Shown here: in pieces, positions 1-7,103 of the stretch
Layout: every line of letters begins with the position of its first letter
How positions within the stretch are numbered: position 1 is the stretch's first letter
Origin: an uncultured Prevotellaceae bacterium
Lineage (GTDB): Bacteria; Bacteroidota; Bacteroidia; Bacteroidales; Bacteroidaceae
Direction: 5' to 3'
Length of the DNA stretch: 38,828 nucleotides
NCBI GenBank assembly: GCA_902768785.1
Contig: CACXMM010000039.1
Coordinates: 1-38,828, forward strand
Position numbers and translations under genes: made by a program
Notes under the pieces: generated by a model
What the model was told of the DNA's origin: nothing
The model's input: only the letters and a program-made list of their open reading frames with translations
Database searches by the model: none

Positions 1-68
1 AACAGAGAAGTTAAGCCCGGCCGCGCCGATGGTACTGCAATGCAATGTGGGAGAGTAGGTAGCCGCCT
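1..68 (+). rRNA. rrf: 5S ribosomal RNA, 3' part
   Basis: The window opens inside a 5S rRNA. The text has the usual 5S 3' half: AGAAGTTAAGCCC near the start and GGGAGAGTAGGT before the closing helix strand. The 5' part lies before the window, so only about 68 of roughly 110 bases are present. A strong terminator follows within ten bases, so this is the end of an rRNA operon. The exact 3' base is estimated. Confidence 0.93.
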
Positions 69-76
69 TTTTTGGT

Positions 77-115
77 AGTCCCTCTGGAGAGCGTTCTCCA
101 GAGGGACTTTTTTTT
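77..115 (+). terminator. Rho-independent terminator of the rRNA operon
   Basis: A perfect 14-bp stem (77-90 pairing with 95-108) closes a four-base loop and is followed directly by seven T residues. It lies just after the 5S end and is the strongest terminator in the window. Confidence 0.95.
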
Positions 116-218
116 ATTTCTTTTTTATTCTGTGATGTTTTTTCCATTAATTCTTTTGATTCTTGTATTGCAGATTACTTTTTTATCAAAAAACGATGGT
201 TGTTTGATTTTCTTTTTG

Positions 219-227
219 TATTTTTGC
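219..227 (+). promoter_or_regulatory. Probable -7 promoter element
   Basis: TATTTTTGC fits the Bacteroidetes TAnnTTTG -7 consensus. Transcription would start near 233. This supports the ATG at 251 over an upstream in-frame TTG at 200 as the start of the next gene. No well-placed -33 TTTG is seen, so the call is tentative. Confidence 0.45.
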
Positions 228-250
228 GATTGATATTAAAACAATCAAGA

Positions 251-853
251 ATGCATAAGTTTGGAAGGGCCCTGGTTTGGCTGAGCAGAATACGGTATTG
301 CAGAGGCTTTGGCGTACAGTCACCGTGGGCTTATAGGCTCATTCGTTATGTCATCAATGAGCATTATCCTTACTATGCTTATGACGATTTGATGAAAGAT
401 TGGCCTCGCTTGTCTGTAATGGAAAGGAAACTCGGGATGTTGTATTTTCGGCTAATCAACTACCGTCAGCCTAACCGTATATTCGATTATGCGTCGCCGA
501 ATGATGCCTATGCTGCCTTTATGAAGAGAGGATGTGCCCGTTCTGAAGTTATTCCATTAGCTACTGCTTCTGGCGAAGTCTCCTTTCCTGCAACTTCTAT
601 GAATCGTCTAATAGAAGTGATGCGAATGAGTCTATTTGGTGACTATCGTTCTGTTTTTGAATGGGCTTTATCGCACACCGATGATAATAGTATGATCATT
701 GTCGAAGATATACACCATGGAAAAGAGGAAAAGACTTTTTGGAATCATATCTCGCATGACCAACGTACAGGTGTCACCTTTGATTTATATTATTGCGGCA
801 TAATTTTTTTTGATAAACAGCGTTATAAAGAAAACTATATAGTAAATTTTTAA
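251..853 (+). CDS. Methyltransferase-like protein of Bacteroidetes type
   Basis: A 200-residue protein. The N-terminal FGVQSPWAYRLI segment resembles the G-V-H-S-P-F-A-F signature of a Bacteroidetes family annotated as class I SAM-dependent methyltransferases. The C-terminal part (IIVEDIHHGKEE ... GIIFFDKQRYKENY) matches the end of that family. The glycine-rich SAM-binding loop expected in the middle is not evident; the corresponding region reads RIFDYASPNDAYAAF. The protein is also somewhat shorter than typical members, so catalysis is uncertain. The ATG at 251 was chosen because a probable promoter overlaps the longer TTG-started form. The stop is 13 bases before the adenosyltransferase gene, so the two are probably co-transcribed. 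Family assignment is moderate and the substrate is unknown. Confidence 0.6.
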   Translation: MHKFGRALVWLSRIRYCRGFGVQSPWAYRLIRYVINEHYPYYAYDDLMKDWPRLSVMERKLGMLYFRLINYRQPNRIFDYASPNDAYAAFMKRGCARSEVIPLATASGEVSFPATSMNRLIEVMRMSLFGDYRSVFEWALSHTDDNSMIIVEDIHHGKEEKTFWNHISHDQRTGVTFDLYYCGIIFFDKQRYKENYIVNF

Positions 854-866
854 TACCATCAACACT

Positions 867-1427
867 ATGGCAATTACGAGAGTCTATACGAAAACAGGCG
901 ACGACGGCGTTACCAGTCTGGTAGGCGGTGTCAAAGTAAAGAAAACCAATGCCCGCATTGAGGCTTATGGTACAGTGGATGAATTGAGCGCCCATCTGGG
1001 AATGCTCGCCTCTTGGATGAAGGACGGTGATGACAAAGACCTGATTATCCGCACACAGCGTAACCTCTTTACTGTGTGCTCCTACTTAGCTACAGACAAA
1101 TCAAAGACGCCCCTTGCTCCTTCTTATACAATGGCCGCTGAAGAAACGCAGATCTTGGAGGACCAGATTGATGAGATCAATGCCAATATCCCCCCGCAGA
1201 CAGCCTTTATCCTACCTGGTGGATCCCATGAAGCTGCTTTGGCACATGTGTGCAGGACAGTCTGCCGAAGAGCGGAACGACGTATCTTTTTCTTAGGTGA
1301 GACCACAGAGTTGGATCCTGAAGTAACGCATTATATCAACCGTTTGTCGGACTATTTGTATGTTCTGGCTAGAAAATTAAACTTTATTGACGGTGTACGC
1401 GAAAAAATTTGGAAGAAACCTAAGTAA
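867..1427 (+). CDS. Cob(I)yrinic acid a,c-diamide adenosyltransferase, PduO type
   Basis: A 186-residue cytoplasmic enzyme that transfers the 5'-deoxyadenosyl group of ATP to cob(I)alamin, making adenosylcobalamin. The PduO-type signatures are all present: TKTGDDGVTSL near residue 8 (ATP binding), YGTVDELSAHLG near residue 34, GGSHEAALAHVCRTVCRRAERR near residues 117-140, and NRLSDYLYVLARK near the C-terminus. Length is normal for the family. It starts 13 bases after the preceding gene. It probably acts on corrinoid brought in by the btu genes at 17.8-23.2 kb, although those are far away and on the other strand. Confidence 0.96.
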   Translation: MAITRVYTKTGDDGVTSLVGGVKVKKTNARIEAYGTVDELSAHLGMLASWMKDGDDKDLIIRTQRNLFTVCSYLATDKSKTPLAPSYTMAAEETQILEDQIDEINANIPPQTAFILPGGSHEAALAHVCRTVCRRAERRIFFLGETTELDPEVTHYINRLSDYLYVLARKLNFIDGVREKIWKKPK

Positions 1428-1443
1428 ATAAGAAAAAAAATAT

Positions 1444-1452
1444 TACTTTTGC
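1444..1452 (+). promoter_or_regulatory. Probable -7 element for the DUF2795 gene
   Basis: TACTTTTGC matches TAnnTTTGC and lies 31 bases before the ATG at 1483, after an A-rich stretch. No TTTG is found 20 bases further upstream, so only the -7 half is supported. Confidence 0.5.
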
Positions 1453-1482
1453 GCCCGAATTATAAACAGTAAAATTAAGACT

Positions 1483-1704
1483 ATGTATTGGACACTTGAA
1501 CTAGCTTCAAAATTGGAAGATGCGCCGTGGCCGGCAACAAAAGATGAGTTGATTGACTATGCCATCCGATCGGGCGCACCGCTTGAGGTGTTGGAGAATC
1601 TTCAGGAAATTGAGGATGAAGGTGATGTGTATGAGAGTATTGAAGAAATATGGCCCGACTATCCTACGAAAGAAGATTTCCTTTTCAACGAGGATGAGTA
1701 TTAA
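1483..1704 (+). CDS. DUF2795 domain protein
   Basis: A 73-residue, strongly acidic protein with a DUF2795-like pattern: PWPATKDELIDYAIRSG followed by a helix (APLEVLENLQEIEDEG) and an acidic tail ending in NEDEY. The family is small, cytoplasmic and of unknown function, and is common in Bacteroidetes. The gene has a -7 element upstream and a strong terminator six bases after its stop, so it is probably a single-gene transcript. Confidence 0.85.
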   Translation: MYWTLELASKLEDAPWPATKDELIDYAIRSGAPLEVLENLQEIEDEGDVYESIEEIWPDYPTKEDFLFNEDEY

Positions 1705-1710
1705 AACAGA

Positions 1711-1743
1711 AAAGCGATGTAGCTCATGGGCTACATCGCTTTT
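1711..1743 (+). terminator. Rho-independent terminator
   Basis: A perfect 13-bp stem (1711-1723 with 1730-1742) encloses the loop TCATGG and ends in a short T-run. Because the stem begins with AAA and ends with TTT, it could work on both strands. Confidence 0.9.
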
Positions 1744-1815
1744 ATTGATAGGTCCTCTTTCATTAAAGATAGTTTGGCAAATCATTTAGAATGACGTGAG
1801 TAATTGGTAATCAAA

Positions 1816-1953
1816 ATGAATGACGAAGAATACCGCCGCGAGGAACTAATCCGTGAGATTGAACATCGTGTGGAACGGATGACAATCCGGCAGCTTGAAG
1901 CACTGCAATATGAATTGGAAACAAAGGATTATTCGGCCGATGATGTAGGATAG
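1816..1953 (+). CDS. Small charged helical protein
   Basis: A 45-residue reading frame from ATG (1816) to TAG (1953). The product begins MNDEEYRREELIREIEHRVE and ends DYSADDVG. It is dense in Glu and Arg and would form one long amphipathic helix. I do not recognise a family. Support comes from its composition, its clean start and stop, and its place in an otherwise empty gap between two genes. No signal peptide or membrane segment is seen, so a cytoplasmic location is likely. Confidence 0.55.
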   Translation: MNDEEYRREELIREIEHRVERMTIRQLEALQYELETKDYSADDVG

Positions 1954-2020
1954 TCTATCGTGTTCTCTTGTTTAGAGAATGGAAACACATATAAAAATAA
2001 ACTAAAATCCTGTCAAACTT

Positions 2021-4144
2021 ATGAGAATTCAGAGCATTATTATGACTTTTGCGATTTCTTCTGCGTTGACTTTAGCAGTAAGCAGTTGCCAGCAGACAAC
2101 AGGCGACAACCCGTTGTTGCTGGAAAGCACGCTGCCCTACGGGGCACCCAATTTCAGCAAGATTAAGACCGCTGACTATCTGCCGGCCTTCGAGAGTGCC
2201 ATCCAGCAGACCCGTGACAACATTGCCCAGATTGTGGACAATCCCGATTCTGCCACATTCGAGAACACCATTGTGGCCTTCGAGGAGAGCGGACGCCTGC
2301 TCGACAAGGTGAGCCGTGTGTTCTTCGCCCTGACCGAGGCCGACAAGACACCCGAGCTGGGCGAGATAGAAAAGAAGGTGATGCCCATGCTGACCGAGCT
2401 GGAGAACGAGATTTCGTTCAACATGCCGCTCTTCGAGCGCATCCGTCAGGTGTACGACCGCGACCACGACACGCTGCAGGGCGAGGACAAGAAACTCTTG
2501 GAAGAAACCTATAAAGAGTTTGTGCGCAACGGAGCGCTGTTGCCCGACGACAAGAAGGAGCGCATGAAGGCCATCAATCTGCGTATCACCGACTTGCAGC
2601 AGAAGTGGGGCGACCTGCTGCTCGAGGCCACCAACAATGCCGTGGTGTGGGTGGACAGCAAGGAGAAACTTGCCGGACTGAACGACGCCGACATAGAGCA
2701 ATGCAAGAAAGATGCTGAGGGCCAAGGCGGCAAGGCGCCTTATGCCATCGTCATCGTGAACACCACGCAGCAGCCTCTGCTGGCCAGTCTCGACAACCGC
2801 GACCTGCGCCGTCAGGTTTATGAGGCTTCCATCCACCGCACCGACGGCACCGGCAAGTTCAACACCTACGACATTGTAAGCGAGATTGCCAAGCTGCGCG
2901 CCGAGCAGGCCGAACTGATGGGCTACCCCAACTATGCCGCCTACTCGCTGGAGAAGACCATGGCCAAGACGCCCGACAATGTGTATGCATTCCTGAAAAA
3001 CCTCATCGCACAATATAAGCCGAAGGCTGATGCCGAGACAAAGGCCATCGAGGAATTTGCCCGCAAGACGGAAGGTCCCGACTTCAAGCTGGAGCCTTAC
3101 GACCGTTTCTACTATTCGGCAAAGATGAAGAACCAGCTGCTCAACATCAGCGACGACGAGGTAAAGTCGTATTTCAACGTTGACAGCGTGCTGATAAACG
3201 GCGTGTTCTATGCAGCCAACCGCGCCTACGGGCTCACCTTCAAGGAGCGCACCGACATTCCCACCTATCATCCCGATATGAGGGTGTTCGAGGTGTTCGA
3301 CAAGGACGGCAAGCAGAAGGCGCTCTTCTATTGCGACTACTTCCGCCGGCCCACCAAGCGCGGCGGAGCCTGGATGGACGGTTTTGCCAAGCAGAGCCGC
3401 CGATACAACCAGTTGCCCATCATCTTCAACGTGTGCAACAATGCGAAAGCACCCGAAGGCAAACCTTCGCTGCTCACTTGGGACGAGGTGACCACGCTGT
3501 TCCATGAGTTCGGCCATGCCCTCCACGGAATACTTTCCGACTGCAACTACAACCGTCTGAGCGGAACCTCGGTGGCCCGCGACTTCGTTGAGATGCCCTC
3601 GCAGTTCAATGAGTCGTTTGCCTCTATTCCCGAAGTCTTCGACCACTATGCCCGGCATTGCGAGACGGGCAAGCCGATGCCAGCCGAACTGAAGGAGCGC
3701 ATGCTGAAGAGCATCAACTTCCAGACCGCCTACGCGCTGGGCGAAAACCTGGCAGCCACCTGTCTGGACCTGGCCTGGCACATGCTTCCTTCTGATAAGA
3801 TTCCTTCGGCCGAACAGGCTGCCGCCTTCGAGACCGAGGCGCTTCAGCAGGTGGGCTTGCTGAACAACCAGATTCCTCCCCGCTATCGCACCAGCTATTT
3901 CAACCACGTCTGGGGCGGAGGCTATGCCGCCGGCTACTACAGTTATCTGTGGACCGAGGTGCTTGCCGTCAATATCGCCGATGTATTTGCCAAGCGCGGA
4001 GCCCTCGACCCCGCCACAGGCAGCGACTTCTGCCAGAAGGTGCTAAGCCGCGGCAACACAGGCGACCTGATGCAGATGTTCACCGACTTCACGGGAATGG
4101 CCCAGCCCGATGCCTCCAGTCTGCTGAAAGCACGAGGACTTTGA
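2021..4144 (+). CDS. dcp: M3 family peptidyl-dipeptidase, lipoprotein
   Basis: A 707-residue zinc metallopeptidase that removes dipeptides from peptide C-termini. The catalytic motif HEFGHALHG begins at residue 495. His495 and His499 would bind zinc, Glu496 would be catalytic, and Glu524 in the conserved EMPSQF segment is the third ligand, with the spacing usual for M3 enzymes. The N-terminus is a lipoprotein signal (LAVSSC lipobox) with no acidic export signal after the cysteine, so it should face the periplasm. The start at 2021 gives a proper signal peptide. The gene is clearly richer in G+C than the short genes before it. It stands alone, and short repeats follow its stop. The split between Dcp and oligopeptidase A is not settled by sequence alone, but the length and lipoprotein form fit Bacteroidetes Dcp. 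Confidence 0.93.
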   Translation: MRIQSIIMTFAISSALTLAVSSCQQTTGDNPLLLESTLPYGAPNFSKIKTADYLPAFESAIQQTRDNIAQIVDNPDSATFENTIVAFEESGRLLDKVSRVFFALTEADKTPELGEIEKKVMPMLTELENEISFNMPLFERIRQVYDRDHDTLQGEDKKLLEETYKEFVRNGALLPDDKKERMKAINLRITDLQQKWGDLLLEATNNAVVWVDSKEKLAGLNDADIEQCKKDAEGQGGKAPYAIVIVNTTQQPLLASLDNRDLRRQVYEASIHRTDGTGKFNTYDIVSEIAKLRAEQAELMGYPNYAAYSLEKTMAKTPDNVYAFLKNLIAQYKPKADAETKAIEEFARKTEGPDFKLEPYDRFYYSAKMKNQLLNISDDEVKSYFNVDSVLINGVFYAANRAYGLTFKERTDIPTYHPDMRVFEVFDKDGKQKALFYCDYFRRPTKRGGAWMDGFAKQSRRYNQLPIIFNVCNNAKAPEGKPSLLTWDEVTTLFHEFGHALHGILSDCNYNRLSGTSVARDFVEMPSQFNESFASIPEVFDHYARHCETGKPMPAELKERMLKSINFQTAYALGENLAATCLDLAWHMLPSDKIPSAEQAAAFETEALQQVGLLNNQIPPRYRTSYFNHVWGGGYAAGYYSYLWTEVLAVNIADVFAKRGALDPATGSDFCQKVLSRGNTGDLMQMFTDFTGMAQPDASSLLKARGL

Positions 4145-4250
4145 TTTGACGATTTGACGATTTCACAATTGAAAGATTTGACGATTGGACAACTACAGAA
4201 TAATATAATTGTATAAATAGTCCAATTGTCCAATCGTGAAATCGTTCAGT
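4145..4250. repeat. Short direct and inverted repeats downstream of dcp
   Basis: The motif GATTTGACGATT occurs in overlapping direct copies at 4142-4190. An inverted counterpart (TCCAATCGTGAAATCG) lies at 4229-4244. The region could fold into a loose hairpin and may act as a weak terminator. No gene is supported here. Confidence 0.5.
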
Positions 4251-4273
4251 CTATTTGTTTTGATAAAGTTCAA

Positions 4274-4482
4274 TCAGGAATTGGGCTTCAGATAACTCTT
4301 CAGTGCCTCTACATAATCCTCGAAGGCTTCAGGGCCATCATAGGGATAGCGAGCATTGTCAGGAATGCAATAATGGTTAATTTCCTCATAATTGAATTGA
4401 TTTCCTCATAATTGAATTGAATGGTAATGATAGTTTTTTAGTTCATAATTGTTAGGAAACCGCACGAATGCGAAATACTCAG
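4274..4482 (-). pseudogene. Degraded reading frame with a 20-bp duplication
   Basis: On the minus strand the sequence reads as protein-like text in two frames. The first (about 4482-4411) gives YFAFVRFPNNYELKNYHYHS and then stops. The second gives NHYCIPDNARYPYDGP followed by AFEDYVEALKSYLKPNS and a stop at 4274. A perfect 20-bp tandem duplication (4381-4400 and 4401-4420) lies at the junction. A third frame starting at 4392 reads MRKLTIIAFLTMLAIPMMA, which looks like a signal peptide but stops after 26 residues. I recognise no family. It is most simply a decayed gene, although a very short secreted peptide cannot be excluded. A TACCTTTGC promoter-like box lies at 4483-4491. Confidence 0.3.
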
Positions 4483-4533
4483 GCAAAGGTACGTAATTTC
4501 CGTGAATTAGAACACTAAAAACCAAAGTATTTT

Positions 4534-4743
4534 CTATTCCTCGCGATACTCCAGTATGTCGCCGGGCTGACAGTCCAGCACTCGGCAGATGGCCTCGAGC
4601 GTCGAGAAACGCACGGCCTTGGCCTTGCCGGTCTTCAGGATGGAGAGATTGGCCAGCGTGAGTCCCACTCGTTCTGCCAGTTCGCTGAGCGACATTTTGC
4701 GCTTGGCCATCTCGACATCCAGGTTTACTACTATTCTTCCCAT
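4534..4743 (-). CDS. XRE-family helix-turn-helix regulator
   Basis: A 69-residue DNA-binding protein made almost entirely of one Cro/CI-type helix-turn-helix domain. The sequence KMSLSELAERVGLTLANLSI contains the two recognition helices, and VRFSTLEAICRVLDCQPGDI is the family's usual C-terminal half. It begins six bases after the DUF2975 gene ends, so the two form an operon; this pairing recurs in many bacteria. Two TATCG-N5-CGATA palindromes around the operon promoter are likely operators for this protein, which suggests autoregulation. That link is inferred from position. Confidence 0.92.
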   Translation of the reverse strand: MGRIVVNLDVEMAKRKMSLSELAERVGLTLANLSILKTGKAKAVRFSTLEAICRVLDCQPGDILEYREE

Positions 4744-4749
4744 TGCTCC

Positions 4750-5232
4750 TTAGATAGTTAAGTCCTGTTCTTCCTTCATCTTTTGCGCATCCTTCAGAAT
4801 CTTGGGTATAAAGAAGTAGGCAATGATCATCCAATACAACGGGCCGGTATATAAGGTAGTCGTCATAGAGGGAACCTTATCCATGAACTCGGGCTCGATA
4901 AGGCCAAACACGCTTCTGTAGAATTGATTGGCTATAACGTAATACAACAGAGTTGATACACCTAATATGTAAAACAATCGGATGCACCACTTGGAATATT
5001 GCTTATTGACATAAGTGAAATACACCATCAACATAAAGATGCAGAAGAAATAGGTTCTTGCAATATTATCGATCAGATAGATGAAGTTCGAATAATAATC
5101 GTAGTTGGTGGTTGCCGCCTGCATTCGTTCTACATCGCCTGCCATGATCCAACCCATCAAAACTGCCAGCGCAAGAACAAAAAGCGCTCCTAAGACATTC
5201 TCTCCTTTTTTGAAAAACTTAGCTGTTTCCAT
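4750..5232 (-). CDS. DUF2975 membrane protein
   Basis: A 160-residue inner-membrane protein with about four hydrophobic segments: near residues 13-31 (VLGALFVLALAVLMGWIMAG), 58-77, 85-102 and 128-147. The pattern and partner gene match DUF2975, a family of unknown function that is typically encoded just upstream of a small XRE regulator, as here. The cytoplasmic C-terminus is charged (LKDAQKMKEEQDL). By analogy with other membrane/HTH pairs, it may sense a membrane signal and control the regulator, but nothing in the sequence shows this directly. Confidence 0.85.
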   Translation of the reverse strand: METAKFFKKGENVLGALFVLALAVLMGWIMAGDVERMQAATTNYDYYSNFIYLIDNIARTYFFCIFMLMVYFTYVNKQYSKWCIRLFYILGVSTLLYYVIANQFYRSVFGLIEPEFMDKVPSMTTTLYTGPLYWMIIAYFFIPKILKDAQKMKEEQDLTI

Positions 5233-5261
5233 AACCTTTTTATCGTTTTAATATTGTTATT

Positions 5262-5276
5262 TATCGTTTTTCGATA
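5262..5276. promoter_or_regulatory. Putative operator 1, TATCG-N5-CGATA
   Basis: A perfect 5-5-5 palindrome, TATCGTTTTTCGATA, sits just downstream of the -7 box and overlaps the expected transcription start of the DUF2975/XRE operon. A bound repressor here would block transcription. A lone TATCG half-site follows at 5241-5245. Confidence 0.6.
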
Positions 5277-5277
5277 T

Positions 5278-5310
5278 GCAAAGGTAAATAAAAAAAACAA
5301 TACTAACAAA
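5278..5310 (-). promoter_or_regulatory. Promoter of the DUF2975/XRE operon
   Basis: Read on the minus strand, TTTG (5310-5307), a 20-base spacer and TACCTTTGC (5286-5278) make a textbook Bacteroidetes promoter. Transcription would start near 5272, about 40 bases before the DUF2975 start codon. Confidence 0.8.
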
Positions 5311-5327
5311 ATAAAACGGCAAAAATT

Positions 5328-5342
5328 TATCGGAAAACGATA
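5328..5342. promoter_or_regulatory. Putative operator 2, TATCG-N5-CGATA
   Basis: A second perfect palindrome, TATCGGAAAACGATA, lies upstream of the -33 box. It has the same arms and spacing as operator 1 but a different central five bases, as expected for a dimer-binding site. The two sites bracket the promoter, with centres 66 bases apart. Confidence 0.6.
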
Positions 5343-5352
5343 AATATATAAT

Positions 5353-5432
5353 TTCCCTCCCCTTGAGGGTGGGGAGTTCTGTAAGCCTCCCCCCGGGGAG
5401 GTTGGAGGGGGTTATTTCGGGGGAGGTTGGTG
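5353..5432. repeat. G/C-tract repeat region
   Basis: Alternating C-rich and G-rich tracts fill the gap before the carbonic anhydrase stop. They include the near-perfect palindrome CCTCCCCCCGGGGAGG at 5386-5401 and three GGAGG(T)TGG-type copies. It may help end transcription from the minus-strand carbonic anhydrase gene. No reading frame is supported. Confidence 0.5.
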
Positions 5433-5445
5433 GGTTTTTTATACT

Positions 5446-5988
5446 TCAATCTATTTCTTCCAACGCACCTGTTTCAGAGTCAATAATGAATCCTCGGACA
5501 ATCATGTCCTTGGGAACGAGTGGGTGGGTCTTGATTGTTTCAACCGTTTTTCTTACTGAGGTGGGTGTGTCTTTAAAACCCTCTAACCACTGATGCAGAT
5601 TGATTCCGCATTTCTGGATCGTGTCAAGTGTCTTATCTGTGATGCCACGGGCAATCATTTCATGGTGAAAGTGTTCAAAACTCATGTGGCAGGCACCACA
5701 ATGGGAGTGAGCAACCACCATGATCTCCTCAACCCCCAGTTCGTAAATGGCTACGATCAGACTGCGCATGGCTGAGTCGAAAGCTGAGATCACCAATCCT
5801 CCGGCGTTTTTAATGATCTTCGCATCGCCGTTCTTCAAACCGAGAGCAGCTGGGAGCAGTTCTGTCAGTCGTGTGTCCATACACGAAAGTACCGCCAATT
5901 TCTTGTCAGGATACTTGCTGGTTAAGTATTTCTCGTAGCCTTTTGATTCCACGAAAGACTTGTTGAAGGCAATAATCTGGTCTATCAT
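5446..5988 (-). CDS. can: Beta-class carbonic anhydrase
   Basis: A 180-residue zinc enzyme for reversible hydration of CO2. The active-site pattern is intact: Cys36 and the Asp38-Arg40 dyad in SCMDTR, and His94 and Cys97 in VVAHSHCGAC, together giving the Cys-His-Cys zinc ligands. KNAGG near residue 60 is also conserved. There is no signal peptide, so the enzyme is cytoplasmic. Length is typical of the small bacterial beta class. It has its own promoter and is transcribed away from the type IX secretion operon. The symbol follows the E. coli beta enzyme. Confidence 0.96.
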   Translation of the reverse strand: MIDQIIAFNKSFVESKGYEKYLTSKYPDKKLAVLSCMDTRLTELLPAALGLKNGDAKIIKNAGGLVISAFDSAMRSLIVAIYELGVEEIMVVAHSHCGACHMSFEHFHHEMIARGITDKTLDTIQKCGINLHQWLEGFKDTPTSVRKTVETIKTHPLVPKDMIVRGFIIDSETGALEEID

Positions 5989-6003
5989 ATTTCTTATTTT
6001 CTT

Positions 6004-6035
6004 GCAAAGATAAGAATAATTCTAAAAGATGCCAA
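6004..6035 (-). promoter_or_regulatory. Promoter of the carbonic anhydrase gene
   Basis: On the minus strand TTG (6035-6033), a 20-base spacer and TATCTTTGC (6012-6004) form a canonical Bacteroidetes promoter, only 16 bases from the start codon, so the leader is very short. Confidence 0.75.
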
Positions 6036-6107
6036 GTGAATGGTCTGTTTTTTGTGGTGCGTAATGGCTTATCAGTCTGTGAAAACGTGAAAGATACAAT
6101 AAAATGG

Positions 6108-7067
6108 GTGAAATTACGTTATGTTGATGTGTTTAGACGTTTATGCATGATCTGTGGAGCTCTTCTGCTTGTCGTATCGGCTGCAGAGGCGCAGTATGAT
6201 GTCAGCTTCAGTCATTATTTCGACATGGAGCCGTCTTTTAATCCTGCATCGGTGGGTAAGGAGACGAAGGTGAACGTCACGGGTGCCTATGCGATGGATC
6301 TTGCGGGTTTCCGTCATAACCCCCGTACGATGTACATCGCCGGTGATATGCCCTTCTACATGATCAAGTCGTATCATGGTGTGGGCGTGCAGCTGATGAA
6401 TGACCAGATCGGTTTGTTCCAACACCAGCGACTCGCCTTGCAATACGCCTACAAGCACCGCCTCTTCGGAGGAACCCTGAGCGCAGGTTTACAAGCCGGC
6501 TTTATCAGTGAGAACTTCGACGGTACGGGTGTGGATGTCATCGATCCGGGTGATCCCGTCTTTGCCACCTCTGAGGTGAACGGCAACACCATCGATCTGG
6601 CTTTCGGCTTGTATTATCTTCGCAAACAGTGGTATGCCGGTGTGTCGGTGCAGCACCTCACAGCCCCTCTTGTAGAGTTGGGGCAGACCAACGAGTTACA
6701 GATTGATCGGACGTATTATTTAACGGGTGGATACAATATTAAGCTGAGAAATCCGTTTGTTACAATACCCACCTCCCTGCTTGTACGAACTGACGGTGTG
6801 GCCTATCGGGCAGATATCACGGCGCGGTTGCTCTATACGAACGACAAGAAAGTGATGTACGTTGGTGCCGCTTACAGTCCTACCAACTCGGTGACCCTTT
6901 TGGTCGGAGGCCGAATCCATGGGATCCAGCTGGGTTACAGCTATGAGTTCTACACATCAGCCATCAATCCAGGTAATGGCAGTCATGAGCTGTTCGTGGG
7001 ATACCAGACCGACCTGAACCTCTATAAGAAGGGACGGAACAAGCACAAGAGCGTACGACTGCTATAG
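6108..7067 (+). CDS. porP: Type IX secretion protein, PorP/SprF family
   Basis: An outer-membrane beta-barrel protein of about 319 residues that associates with the type IX secretion system (T9SS). The mature start QYDVSFSHYFDMEPSFNPAS and the following VTGAYAMDLAGFRHNPRTMY are the family's N-terminal signature, and the C-terminus GYQTDLNLYKKGRNKHKS also fits. No in-frame ATG is well placed. The GTG at 6108 gives a good signal peptide with basic residues before GALLLVVSAAEA. The ATG at 6147 would remove the basic part. The GTG at 6036 gives an unusually long leader. It is the first gene of a run with gldK, gldL, gldM and gldN, the same order as the Porphyromonas porPKLMN cluster. Confidence 0.92.
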   Translation: MKLRYVDVFRRLCMICGALLLVVSAAEAQYDVSFSHYFDMEPSFNPASVGKETKVNVTGAYAMDLAGFRHNPRTMYIAGDMPFYMIKSYHGVGVQLMNDQIGLFQHQRLALQYAYKHRLFGGTLSAGLQAGFISENFDGTGVDVIDPGDPVFATSEVNGNTIDLAFGLYYLRKQWYAGVSVQHLTAPLVELGQTNELQIDRTYYLTGGYNIKLRNPFVTIPTSLLVRTDGVAYRADITARLLYTNDKKVMYVGAAYSPTNSVTLLVGGRIHGIQLGYSYEFYTSAINPGNGSHELFVGYQTDLNLYKKGRNKHKSVRLL

Positions 7068-7103
7068 TGGAATAGGGATGAGAAGAAATTGAATTAACAA
7101 GAT

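Noticed and set aside
2072-3907. A 611-codon open frame on the minus strand opposite the M3 peptidase
   Set aside because: It is the mirror of a G+C-rich gene with biased codons; its product is a Val/Leu/Gly-rich sequence without any motif, while the plus strand has a complete M3 active site.
5353-5432. G-quadruplex or insertion-sequence end in the G/C tracts
   Set aside because: Tracts are irregular in spacing and no terminal repeats or transposase are present; it is listed only as a repeat region.
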